A DNA stretch of 64,000 bases, from positions 1 to 64,000 of the forward strand of contig NZ_CABGGS010000043.1 of the NCBI RefSeq assembly GCF_902158555.1, read 5' to 3'. The position numbers were made by a program, and so were the translations under genes. The DNA is from Klebsiella spallanzanii (lineage in GTDB: Bacteria; Pseudomonadota; Gammaproteobacteria; Enterobacterales; Enterobacteriaceae). Below are positions 9,730 to 20,600 of this stretch, in pieces (the first letter of the stretch is position 1; each line of letters starts with the position of its first letter). The notes under the pieces are model-generated. The model searched no databases. It saw only the letters and a list, made by a program, of their open reading frames with translations, and was not told the DNA's origin.

Positions 9730-10289
9730 ATGAAAACTGTAGTTAAAACAGCGGTTGCTGCAGCACTGGTTATGGGTTTTGCTTCTTTCGCTAACGCGGC
9801 AGGTACTAACACCGGCACCGTAACTTTCACTGGTATATTGAAGATTCTCCGTGCTCAATTGTGGTTGGCGATGAACATCAGACGGTAAACCTGGGCCACA
9901 TCGGTACCGGTTCTCTGACCAACGGTGGTCAATCTTCTGCGGTAGACTTCCACATTGGTCTGGAAAACTGCGCATTTACCACCGAAACCACGATGAACAC
10001 CGTCTTCTCTGCCGCCGGTAACGAATCTACCGCCAATAAAGGCAACCTCGCTCTGATGGGCGCTAACGGCGAAATGGAAGGCTCCAGCATTGTTCTGGCA
10101 ACCTATAAAGGCGCGCAGATCAAAGTGGGCGATACCGACACTCAGAACCTGGTTGTGGATGCAGCAGGTAAAGGTCTGGCCGATCAAACTCTGAACTTTA
10201 AAGCCTGGGTTCAGGGCGATGCGACCACCACCAATATCGACACGGGTGAATTCAGCAGCGTTGTAAACTTCGCGATTAGCTACCTGTAA
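9730..10289 (+). pseudogene. Major fimbrial subunit, broken by a frameshift
   Basis: ATG 9730 is preceded by AAGGA with a 7-base gap. Codons 1-23 form a signal peptide ending FASFANA, and the mature part begins AGTNTGTVTFTG. At 9835-9837 the frame is lost and a TAA follows about 17 codons later. The next frame back continues the expected pilin: IEDSPCSIVVGDE, the second Cys in LENCAF, and the C-terminal GEFSSVVNFAISYL. One missing base between GGT (9832-9834) and ATTGAA (9837) explains it. There is no homopolymer or slippery heptamer at the site. As written, the gene yields only a signal peptide plus a short tail. The rest of the operon is open, so a sequencing error or a very recent mutation is possible. 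Confidence 0.85.
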
Positions 10290-10298
10290 GGTATGCCA

Positions 10299-10325
10299 TT
10301 CCCTGCGGCGTTCTGCCGCAGGGAA
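10299..10325 (+). terminator. Strong hairpin between the major pilin gene and the usher gene
   Basis: TTCCCTGCGGC at 10299-10309 and GCCGCAGGGAA at 10315-10325 form a perfect 11-bp stem with a 5-base loop. No T-run follows. This fits a partial terminator or an mRNA 3'-end protector that keeps the pilin message more abundant than usher and chaperone messages, as in pap and related operons (inference). Confidence 0.75.
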
Positions 10326-10406
10326 AATAATTATCTCTGTTACCCACCTATTTTCTATGGGTAACTTTGTTTACCGCTATTTTCCATTATCAGGGACAGA
10401 TATTTG

Positions 10407-13076
10407 ATGAGTCATTATTCATCCTTTCGTTTGCGTGCGCTCACTGTTTGCGTCGCTCTGGCGTTGTCTGGCGGGGTGAATAATTGTTATGCGGAAGATG
10501 CCATTCAGTTTAATACCGAGTTTCTTGATGTGAAGGATGGGGCAAAGCTCGATCTGAATCGTTTTTCCCGCAAAGGATATATTATGCCGGGGAAATATAC
10601 GCTACAGGTTATGGTTAACCAGAGTCAGATAACTCAGGAAAGTATAATTACCTATACGGCTGAAGAGAACGATAAAAATAATAGCTATCCCTGTTTATCA
10701 CCAGAACTGGTGGCGCAGTTTGGTTTAAAACCCGAACTGGTTGAAAAATTACGCTGGATAAAATCCGGCGCCTGTTTACAGCCGAATCAGCTTGAGGGTA
10801 TTGAAACGCAAACTGATTTAGGCAAGTCGACCTTAACGGTCATTATTCCTCAGGCTTATTTACAATATTCAGATAAAGACTGGGATCCACCATCTCGTTG
10901 GGATGACGGGATCGCGGGCGTACTGTTTGACTATAACGTTAACAGCCAGTGGCAGCACCCCGAGCATCAGGCTGGCGACCAATACGATGTCAGCGGCAAC
11001 GGTACGCTGGGGGCGAACTTAGGCCCGTGGCGTTTTCGCGCTGACTGGCAAGCGAGCTACCGTCATGAAGATGCCGACAAAAGTGACGATGACATTTCGC
11101 AGCACTCTTCTGCGCAAACCGATCGTAACTGGGACTGGAGCCGTTACTACGCCTATCGCGCAATACCCTCGCTGGGCGCGCAGCTGAAATTTGGCGAGGA
11201 TGCGCTGACGTCGGATATTTTCGACAGCTTTAACTATATCGGCAGCAGCCTGATTACTGACGATCAAATGCTACCACCTAACTTACGCGGCTATGCGCCG
11301 GATATTTCAGGCGTGGCGCGCACCAACGCGAAAGTCACGATCAGCCAGCAGGGACGCGTGATCCATGAGTCGCAGGTGCCCGCTGGCCCGTTCCGCATCC
11401 AGGATTTGAACGAAGCCGTTTCCGGCGACCTGCATGTGCGTATTGAAGAACAAAACGGGCAGGTACAGGAGTATGACGTCAGTACCGCCTCGATTCCGTA
11501 TCTGACCCGCCCAGGCCAGTTGCGTTATAAAGTGGCCGTTGGCCGCCCGCAGGATTGGGATCACAACCTGCAAGGTTCGCTGTTCGCCACCGGAGAAGCC
11601 TCCTGGGGGATCACCAACGGCTGGTCGCTGTACGGCGGCGGGATTGGCGAAGAGAACTATCAGGCGCTGGCGATTGGCGTGGGGCGTGACATGGCGGCGC
11701 TGGGCGCGCTGTCGCTGGATCTTACCCATTCACGGGCGAAGGTACCCGAAGGCAGCGAATATGGCGACGGTATACTTCACGGCAACTCGTTTCGCGCCAG
11801 CTATGCCAAAGATTTTGATGATATCGACAGCCGTCTGACCTTCGCGGGATATCGCTTCTCGGAAGAGAACTACATGACGATGGACGAGTATCTCGATACG
11901 CAGAATACCGATAGCAACCTGATTCGCACCGGCCACGACAAAGAGATGTATACATTGACCTACAGCCAGAATCTGGCCGATATCAACGTCAACGCCTATG
12001 TGAACTTTACGCACCGTACTTACTGGAACCGCCCAAGCGAGGATAGCTACAACCTGACGGTCTCCCACTATTTCGATCTTGGCGATGTGCGCAACATTAG
12101 CCTGTCGGTTAACGGCTATCGCAATGAATACGATGACGAGACCGACGACGGCGTATTCATCTCCCTGAGCGTGCCGTGGGGGAACGATCGCACCCTGAGC
12201 TATAACGGCTCCTTCAGCGGCGACGATAACAGTAACCAGGTGGGTTATTACGAACGGTTAGACGATCGCAATAACTACCAGCTTAACGTCGGCCACGGTA
12301 ATGAGGGGGCGATGATGGACGGTTACTATCGCCATACCGCGGATTTCGCCGACATTGACGCCAGCATGAACTACCAGGAAGGCGAATATGTCTCTGGCGG
12401 GCTCTCTTTGCAGGGCGGCGCGACGTTAACCGCGCAGGGCGGGGCGCTGCACCGCACCGGCGTGAATGGCGGTACGCGGTTGCTGGTAGATGTCGACCAA
12501 CTGGCCGATATTCCGGTTGGCGGCTATGACACGCCGGTCTATACCAACTACTTCGGCAAAGCGGTGCTGACCGATGTTAATGACTACTACCGCAACCAGG
12601 TGCGTATTGACCTTACCCAGCTTCCGGAAAATGCGGAGGCGATCAACTCCGTGGCGCAGGCAACGCTCACCGAGGGCGCTATCGGCTATCGCCATATGGA
12701 AGTCATTAGCGGCGAAAAAGCGATGGCTGTTATTCGGATGTTCAATGGCGAGTTCCCTCCTTTTGGCGCGGAAGTGCGTAATGAGCGCCAGCAACAGGTG
12801 GGGATTGTCGATAGCGACGGTAGCGTCTACCTGGCCGGCGTGAACGCCGGCGAGCGCATGCAGGTTATCTGGGACGAGCGACCGCAGTGCGAAATCAGAC
12901 TGCCGACGCCGTTGCCGAAAGATCTGTACAGCGGCCTGTTATTGCCCTGCCAGAGCGATGATCCGTCGTTAACGTCACCGCCTGCTCAGCCCGTGAAACC
13001 CCTGCTTCAGCAGCAGACCCGACTCGCGCCTTCGCCTGAACCCGAAGCGCTGTCGTCCCGTAATCCGCTGAACTGA
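10407..13076 (+). CDS. Fimbrial outer-membrane usher (PapC/FimD family)
   Basis: An 889-residue outer-membrane assembly platform that threads chaperone-bound pilins to the surface. ATG 10407 was chosen; TTG 10404 is one codon earlier and slightly better spaced from AGGGA. The signal peptide ends near residue 30. The N-terminal chaperone-binding domain begins IQFNTEFLDV, a 24-strand barrel with plug follows, and the C-terminal domains contain NGEFPPFGAEV and end near LLLPC. About 40 Pro/Gln/Ser-rich residues then follow that typical ushers (about 830-870 residues) lack. The order usher then chaperone matches pap and mrp clusters, not the fim order. It comes after the broken major pilin and a strong hairpin. 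Confidence 0.95.
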   Translation: MSHYSSFRLRALTVCVALALSGGVNNCYAEDAIQFNTEFLDVKDGAKLDLNRFSRKGYIMPGKYTLQVMVNQSQITQESIITYTAEENDKNNSYPCLSPELVAQFGLKPELVEKLRWIKSGACLQPNQLEGIETQTDLGKSTLTVIIPQAYLQYSDKDWDPPSRWDDGIAGVLFDYNVNSQWQHPEHQAGDQYDVSGNGTLGANLGPWRFRADWQASYRHEDADKSDDDISQHSSAQTDRNWDWSRYYAYRAIPSLGAQLKFGEDALTSDIFDSFNYIGSSLITDDQMLPPNLRGYAPDISGVARTNAKVTISQQGRVIHESQVPAGPFRIQDLNEAVSGDLHVRIEEQNGQVQEYDVSTASIPYLTRPGQLRYKVAVGRPQDWDHNLQGSLFATGEASWGITNGWSLYGGGIGEENYQALAIGVGRDMAALGALSLDLTHSRAKVPEGSEYGDGILHGNSFRASYAKDFDDIDSRLTFAGYRFSEENYMTMDEYLDTQNTDSNLIRTGHDKEMYTLTYSQNLADINVNAYVNFTHRTYWNRPSEDSYNLTVSHYFDLGDVRNISLSVNGYRNEYDDETDDGVFISLSVPWGNDRTLSYNGSFSGDDNSNQVGYYERLDDRNNYQLNVGHGNEGAMMDGYYRHTADFADIDASMNYQEGEYVSGGLSLQGGATLTAQGGALHRTGVNGGTRLLVDVDQLADIPVGGYDTPVYTNYFGKAVLTDVNDYYRNQVRIDLTQLPENAEAINSVAQATLTEGAIGYRHMEVISGEKAMAVIRMFNGEFPPFGAEVRNERQQQVGIVDSDGSVYLAGVNAGERMQVIWDERPQCEIRLPTPLPKDLYSGLLLPCQSDDPSLTSPPAQPVKPLLQQQTRLAPSPEPEALSSRNPLN

Positions 13077-13094
13077 CTAAAAAAGGATTGAAAT

Positions 13095-13838
13095 ATGCAA
13101 GGACATCTTAAGCTCATGCTTATCAGCAGCCTGGTGTTTAGCGCCTGTAGCGCGCAGGCGGCGGTAGCTCCAGATCGCACGCGGTTGGTCTTTCGTGGGG
13201 ATGAAAAATCCATCAGCGTGGATCTCAAAAATGCGAGCGAAAAGCTGCCCTACCTGGCGCAGTCGTGGGTAGAAGACGACAAAGGCCAGCGTATTACCTC
13301 GCCGCTGGCCGTCGTTCCGCCGGTACAACGCATTGAAGCGCTGGGGATTGGTCAGGTCAAAATCCAGGGAATGCCTGGGTTGAGCGCGCTGCCGCAGGAC
13401 AGAGAAACGCTGTTTTTCTATAACGTCCGGGAGATCCCGCCGAAAAACGATAAACCCAATACGTTACAGATTGCCCTGCAAACGCGCATCAAACTGTTTT
13501 ATCGCCCGGCATCGCTTGCCAAAGTTGACCAGATGCATCCCTGGCAGCACCAGGTGACGCTGGAGAAAAAAGGCAGCCAGTACCAGGTGAATAACGCCAC
13601 GGGCTATTACGTCATCTTAAGTAACGCCAGCAATCGGGTGGACGGGACAACCGCGAAAGGGTTCGAGCCGATGGTGATTCCGCCGCGCACCAGCCCGGTG
13701 ATGCCGGTGAACGCCGCCGATCTGGGCAGTGCGCCAGTGCTGACCTATGTGAATGACTATGGCGCGCGCTTGCCGCTGATTTTTGACTGTAGCGCCGGGA
13801 AATGCACAGTCAACGAAGAGAAGAGCAGAAAATCGTGA
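13095..13838 (+). CDS. Periplasmic fimbrial chaperone (PapD family)
   Basis: A 247-residue chaperone that donates a beta strand to pilins until the usher takes them. The signal peptide ends CSAQA near residue 22. The first Ig-like domain has the N-terminal Arg (PDRTRLVF) and the family signature LPQDRETLFFYNVREIPP. The conserved Lys lies in TRIKLFYRP. The second domain runs to about residue 235. The gene starts 18 bases after the usher stop. Its TGA overlaps the GTG of the next gene. Confidence 0.95.
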   Translation: MQGHLKLMLISSLVFSACSAQAAVAPDRTRLVFRGDEKSISVDLKNASEKLPYLAQSWVEDDKGQRITSPLAVVPPVQRIEALGIGQVKIQGMPGLSALPQDRETLFFYNVREIPPKNDKPNTLQIALQTRIKLFYRPASLAKVDQMHPWQHQVTLEKKGSQYQVNNATGYYVILSNASNRVDGTTAKGFEPMVIPPRTSPVMPVNAADLGSAPVLTYVNDYGARLPLIFDCSAGKCTVNEEKSRKS

Positions 13839-14362
13839 GTAGCCTGAGCGGTTGGAGCATCAGGCGGCCATGGGGCCTGGCGGCGACGCTGGCGCTTTGC
13901 ATCGGCGCTGTCGCACCGCTTCATGCGACGAGTAAAACGGTCAATATGAAGCTGATCGTTTTGGTTAACGCCGCGCCGCCGTGCACCATTACCGGGGGAA
14001 CCGTGGCCTTTGGCGACGTGCTGACCACCTTAGTGGATGGCGTGAACTACGTTAAGCCCGTCAGCTATAAGCTGAACTGTAGCGGTCGGGTCTCTGACTA
14101 CCTGAAATTGCAGATCCAGGGGACGTCGCTCACGGTGAACGGCGAGTCGGTACTGAAGACCAGCGCGACGGGTTTAGGGATCCGTATTCGGCAGGCCGGT
14201 AATAAAACGCTGGTGCCCATTGGCAGTACGCAGTGGCAGAACTTTACCTATACCTCAACGTCCGGCATTGCGCTGGAGGCCGTACTGGTGAAGGCGAGCG
14301 GGACAACGCTCAAGGCCCAGGACTTCAGCGCGGCGGCCACGCTGGTGGTGGACTATCAATGA
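13835..14362 (+). CDS. Minor fimbrial subunit (first of three)
   Basis: About 175 residues from the GTG at 13835, which overlaps the chaperone stop as GTGA. An ATG at 13802 would overlap the chaperone by 37 bases and add a charged, non-signal-like stretch, so GTG is preferred. The signal peptide ends APLHA. The pilin cysteine pair is in PPCTITGG and KLNCSGR. The C-terminus ATLVVDYQ has the alternating hydrophobic pattern and near-terminal Tyr of pilins. By position it corresponds to MrpE/PapJ-type minor subunits; the exact role is unknown. Confidence 0.85.
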   Translation: MSSLSGWSIRRPWGLAATLALCIGAVAPLHATSKTVNMKLIVLVNAAPPCTITGGTVAFGDVLTTLVDGVNYVKPVSYKLNCSGRVSDYLKLQIQGTSLTVNGESVLKTSATGLGIRIRQAGNKTLVPIGSTQWQNFTYTSTSGIALEAVLVKASGTTLKAQDFSAAATLVVDYQ

Positions 14363-14832
14363 AAAAATTACTTCTGGGATTGCTGCTGGGGACGTCTACG
14401 CTACATGCGGCAGAGAATCTGAAATTCACCGGTACGCTGCTCGACCCGCCCACCTGCGTGATTAATAACGACAAAACGATAGAGATCGATTTTTCTAAAG
14501 TAGCGATCGACAAAATTGACGGCAGCAATTATATGCAGCCGGTGATGTTTAATGCCGTGTGTAGTCAGGTGCCGAAGGGGAGCGGGCTGGAGTTGAAGAT
14601 AACCATCAGTGGCACAGCAACCGATTTTGACCCAGCGGCGATCGAGACCGACGTTGGCGGCCTGGGGATCAAACTTCTGCAGAACGGAAAGTCTTTTACG
14701 ATTGGCCAGACGCTGACCATTGATCCGCTCGCAATGCCGCTCATTCAGGCGGTTCCGGTGAAAAAGAGCGGGGCATCCCTTCAGGAGGGTGGCTTTGAAG
14801 CCTGGGCAACGCTGCAGTTGGAGTTTCAATGA
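14359..14832 (+). CDS. Minor fimbrial subunit (second of three)
   Basis: A 157-residue protein from ATG 14359, overlapping the previous stop as ATGA. The open frame extends 42 codons upstream but that part is a shadow of the previous gene. It has a short signal peptide (MKKLLLGLLLGTSTLHA), Cys residues in PPTCVINN and AVCSQVPK, and C-terminus ATLQLEFQ. It is probably an adaptor or tip-fibrillum pilin, like MrpF or PapE/F by order. Confidence 0.87.
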   Translation: MKKLLLGLLLGTSTLHAAENLKFTGTLLDPPTCVINNDKTIEIDFSKVAIDKIDGSNYMQPVMFNAVCSQVPKGSGLELKITISGTATDFDPAAIETDVGGLGIKLLQNGKSFTIGQTLTIDPLAMPLIQAVPVKKSGASLQEGGFEAWATLQLEFQ

Positions 14833-15356
14833 TGACGAAAAAAACGATGGCGGGTCATGCTCTGCTGCTGTGGGGCGCGTTGTCGGCGCAGGGGATGAGC
14901 GAGGACAACCTCCATTTTACCGGCCAACTGATCTCCAGCGCCTGCACGTTGGTGATAACGGGGAATAACCTGGCCGATGTGACGTTTCCGGTGCTGAATA
15001 TCAAAGATTTACAGAAACGCGGGCAGTCAGTACGGGTGCCGTTTATCTTGCAGCTTAAAGATTGCAACACCGCATTAGGTACCGGCGTCACGGTCACCTT
15101 TTCGGGAACGGAGGTCAGCGACACGGCGGGGATTCTGGCGTTAGATGGGCAGTCGCAAGCTGAAGGCGTCGGGATTGGTATCGAAACTGCGGAGGGGAAT
15201 CCGGTGGCGATTAACGGCAGTTCGGGGGCGACGTTTGTGCTTAATAACGGGCAAAACAGCTTAAATTTCAACGCATGGGTGCAGACGATTCCGGGGGCAG
15301 AAATGACGCCGGGTCGTTTTTCCGCCACCGCCACCGCCGCTTTTGAATACTTATGA
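14829..15356 (+). CDS. Minor fimbrial subunit (third of three)
   Basis: A 175-residue pilin. The start overlaps the previous stop (ATGATG at 14829-14834; either Met is possible). The signal peptide ends near GMS or AQG. The Cys pair lies in SSACTLVITG and LKDCNTALG, and the C-terminus is ATAAFEYL. It directly precedes the terminal large subunit, so it is a candidate adaptor between shaft and tip (the place of MrpG in P. mirabilis). Confidence 0.87.
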   Translation: MMTKKTMAGHALLLWGALSAQGMSEDNLHFTGQLISSACTLVITGNNLADVTFPVLNIKDLQKRGQSVRVPFILQLKDCNTALGTGVTVTFSGTEVSDTAGILALDGQSQAEGVGIGIETAEGNPVAINGSSGATFVLNNGQNSLNFNAWVQTIPGAEMTPGRFSATATAAFEYL

Positions 15357-16204
15357 TTATGAAAAGAATACATCGTTTGTCTGTGCTGGTTCTCGCTATC
15401 GTTGGTGCGCTGTTTTCCGCCAGCACCCTGGCGCAAGGTAAGCTGCGTAGCTCGCAGTTCGAAACGACCCTCTACTGGGCGTCTTCGGGAATCACCGGCA
15501 TACGCTATGATATTAGCGTTAGCACGCCGAAGGGCGTCTACTATGGCGTCTATGAAACCCGAACCCTGATACTGAATCGCGAGATCCCGAACGTTTCATG
15601 GACTGGTCCGTCGACACCGCCGACGCTGTACCTTAAAAGCTGGGGGACGAAAAGTGATAGCAATTGTCCTGGACTGGATACCCATTATTGGGATTGTGCG
15701 AAACAGGTGCTGCGCATTACGATTCAGTCGGATGATTACTGCTGCCCGTGGGTGGCTTCGACAGTGATAACCTCAACAGCACCGACTCAAGCTGCTTCGA
15801 CCTATACCGGGCCGCCAGCGCGCAGCTCCGTTTGCCCGACCGTACCGGTTGCTACCTATGATGTGTCATGGGATGCCAACACGCCCAAGCACGAAAAGGT
15901 GCTGACGATAACCCCCACGGGGGGAACCGTGAGCACGACGTTAAAAACGTATCTGATGGAAAGTGGAAAGCTGTGTGACAAAAGCAAGATGGATACCCGC
16001 GGCGCTGGCTGCCGGGTAGTAGGTACCGGGGTGACCTTGAGCATACTGGGTTGCGATAACAACGTGGTGTCGACCGTGGCATTGGCTCATGCCTTAACGG
16101 ATACCGAACTGCACGATATTACCGTCTCGGTTAATACTAAAAACATTGGTACGGGAACGGTGAAATCGACCTGTAACTTTCAGTACATTCTCGAACAGCT
16201 GTAG
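15353..16204 (+). CDS. Putative fimbrial tip adhesin
   Basis: A 283-residue secreted protein. The ATG at 15353 overlaps the previous stop as ATGA; a second in-frame ATG at 15359 may be used. The signal peptide ends STLAQ near residue 28. It is larger than the pilins, as expected for a two-domain tip protein. The N-terminal part (about 30-165) has a cysteine-rich patch (NCPGLDTHYWDCAKQ and DDYCCPW), and the C-terminal part ends in a pilin-like CNFQYILEQL. Nine Cys are present in all. It is last in the operon, like PapG or MrpH. Ligand unknown; the adhesin call rests on position, size and architecture. Confidence 0.75.
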   Translation: MIMKRIHRLSVLVLAIVGALFSASTLAQGKLRSSQFETTLYWASSGITGIRYDISVSTPKGVYYGVYETRTLILNREIPNVSWTGPSTPPTLYLKSWGTKSDSNCPGLDTHYWDCAKQVLRITIQSDDYCCPWVASTVITSTAPTQAASTYTGPPARSSVCPTVPVATYDVSWDANTPKHEKVLTITPTGGTVSTTLKTYLMESGKLCDKSKMDTRGAGCRVVGTGVTLSILGCDNNVVSTVALAHALTDTELHDITVSVNTKNIGTGTVKSTCNFQYILEQL

Positions 16205-16238
16205 CGGGCTATTGGCGCGCCGTTCGCGAAGAATCATG

Positions 16239-16261
16239 TTGGCTCCCTGGAGGGGAGCCAA
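16239..16261. terminator. Hairpin between the convergent fimbrial cluster and gltD
   Basis: TTGGCTCC at 16239-16246 and GGAGCCAA at 16254-16261 give an 8-bp perfect stem with a 7-base loop. There is no long T-run on either strand. It probably ends both converging transcripts. Confidence 0.65.
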
Positions 16262-16269
16262 TAGTTCGT

Positions 16270-17697
<1,428 letters not shown>

Positions 17698-20600
17698 TTA
17701 CTGCGCCTGCACCCGCAGCTCAGCTGCGGAACGACTACGGTGACCCAACAGTGCTTTAACATCGCTGGACTTCGGTTTAACCAGTGCAAACTTCGCTGAG
17801 AATGCTGGCCAGTTGGCCAGGATCTCTTCGCCGCGCTGCGAACCGGTAAGCTGTACGTGCTCGGTAATCAAACCGCGTAGGTGCTCTTCGTGGATCGCCA
17901 GAGAATCCACGTCCAGCACTTCTACCAGCTCAGGGTTCACGCGTTTGCGGAAGTCGCCATCTTCATCCAGAACGTAACCAAAGCCGCCGGTCATCCCCGC
18001 GCCGAAGTTGACGCCGGTTTTGCCCAGCACGCAGACGATACCGCCAGTCATATATTCACAGCCGTTGTCGCCAATACCTTCGACGACGGTAATTGCGCCG
18101 GAGTTACGCACCGCGAAGCGCTCGCCCGCGCGGCCCGCGGCATACAAACGACCGCCGGTTGCACCGTACAGACAGGTGTTGCCGATGATGCTGGCTTCGT
18201 GGCTGCGGAAAGCTGAACCTACCGGAGGACGAATGGCGAGCAGGCCGCCAGCCATTCCTTTCCCCACATAGTCGTTAGCGTCACCGGTCAGATGCAGCTC
18301 AACGCCGCCTGCGTTCCATACGCCGAAGCTTTGGCCCGCAGTACCACTGAAGTGAGCGGTAATCGGGTCGGCTGCCAGGCCCTGGTCGCCGTGGGTCTGG
18401 GCGATATAACCTGACAGTGATGCTCCAACGGAGCGGTCGGTGTTGCGGATATCGAACCAGAACGTTTTACTCTGCTTACTGTCAACGAACGGTTTCGCCT
18501 GCTGGAGCAACTGCGCATTGAGTACGCCGTTATCGAACGGCGGGTTGTTCTCAGTGCAGTACAGCGCTTTGCCAGGATGCGGCTCTGCGGTCTCCAGCAG
18601 CTTGCCGAGATCCAGCTTCTGCTGCTTGGCGGTAAAGCCATCCAGCTCTTTTAGCAGGTCGGTGCGGCCAATCAGATCCACCAGACGCTTCACGCCCAGC
18701 TGTGCCATCAGCTCGCGGGTTTCGCGGGCGATAAATTCAAAGTAGTTAGTCACTTTGAACGGCAGGCCGTGATAGTGGTTCTTACGCAGCTTGTCATCCT
18801 GAGTTGCTACGCCGGTTGCGCAGTTATTCAGGTGGCAGATACGCAGATATTTACAGCCCAGCGCAACCATCGGGCCGGTACCGAAGCCAAAGCTTTCTGC
18901 GCCAAGTATCGCTGCTTTAATGATGTCGAGGCCGGTTTTCAGGCCGCCGTCCACCTGCAGACGAATTTTGTGGCGCAGACCGTTGGCTACCAGTGCTTGC
19001 TGGGTTTCCACCAGGCCGAGTTCCCACGGACAGCCCGCATATTTCACAGAGGATAGCGGGCTGGCACCGGTACCGCCGTCGTAACCGGCGATGGTGATCA
19101 GGTCCGCATAGGCTTTTGCTACGCCGGTGGCGATAGTACCGACGCCCGGTTCGGAAACCAGCTTCACGGAGATCATCGCCTTCGGGTTGACCTGTTTCAG
19201 GTCGAAAATCAGCTGCGCCAGATCCTCGATAGAGTAAATATCGTGGTGCGGTGGCGGAGAGATAAGCGTCACGCCCGGCACGGAATAGCGCAGTTTGGCG
19301 ATATACGGAGTGACCTTATCGCCCGGCAACTGACCGCCTTCGCCCGGTTTTGCCCCCTGGGCGACTTTAATCTGGATAACGTCAGCGTTGACCAGGTAAG
19401 CCGGAGTCACGCCGAAACGACCGGAAGCGACCTGCTTGATGCGCGACACTTTATTGGTGCCGTAGCGCGCCGGGTCTTCGCCGCCTTCGCCGGAGTTGGA
19501 GTTACCGCCGATGCTGTTCATTGCTTCAGCGAGCGCTTCATGCGCTTCCGGGCTTAATGCGCCGATAGACATTGCTGCGGTATCGAAGCGTTTGAACAGC
19601 TCGCTGGCTGGTTCAACGTCGTCCAGGCTGACGGTGGTCCCGTCCGGAGTCACGGCTAACAGGTCGCGCAGCGTTGCCGCCGGGCGTTCGTTAACCAGCT
19701 TCGCATACTGCTGATAATCGCTGTATTCGCCGCTTTGTACCGCTTGTTGCAGGGTGCGAACCACGTCCGGGTTGTAGGCGTGATATTCGCCGCCGTGGAC
19801 GTATTTCAGCAGACCGCCCTGATCCAACGGTTTACGCGCCAGCCAGGCACGTTTCGACAGGTTCAGCAGATCCTGCTGGAAGTCATCAAAGCTTGCGCCG
19901 CCAATACGACTGATAACGCCCTGGAAGCACAGGTCGGACACATCGCGATGCAGGCCCACGGCTTCGAACAGTTTGGAACAGCGGTAAGATGCGATGGTCG
20001 AAATACCCATTTTCGACATGATCTTATACAGACCTTTGTTGATACCGTTACGGTAGTTCAGCATCACCGTACGGTACTCTTTGTCGATGGCTTTGTTGTC
20101 TACCAGCTTCGCCAGGGTTTCATAGGCGAGGTATGGGTAGATAGCCGTCGCGCCGAAGCCCAGCAGCACGGCAAAGTGGTGCGGATCGCGGGCGCTGGCG
20201 GTTTCGACAATAATGTTGGCGTCGCAGCGCAGGCTCTTATCGACCAGACGGGTCTGAATCGCGCCCACTGCCATCGGAGCTGGTACCGGCAGACGGTTTT
20301 TAGCGATGTTGCGGTCAGAGAGCACCAGTAGCACGGTACCGTTACGCACCATCTGTTCGGCTTTGTCACACAGCGCCTTCACGGTTTCAGCCAGCGTGGT
20401 TTCGGTGGCATCAAACGTGATATCCAGGACGTCGGCGCGATAGTGCTCCTCTTCCATGGTGGTCAGCTGTTTAAAATCGGAGTACAGCAGAATCGGTGAC
20501 TTGAAGCTCAGGCGGTGCGCCTGGCCTTCCGCTTCGCAGAAGACGTTCATTTCACGACCGATGCTGGTGGCCAGCGACATGACGTGCGCTTCACGCAGCG

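Noticed and set aside
13802-13834. ATG start (13802) for the first minor pilin
   Set aside because: It would put a charged MHSQRREEQK stretch ahead of the signal peptide and overlap the chaperone by 37 bases; GTG 13835 with a GTGA overlap is the better choice.
14233-14358. Upstream start (14233) for the second minor pilin
   Set aside because: The 42 extra codons are the previous gene read in another frame and would remove the signal peptide from the N-terminus.
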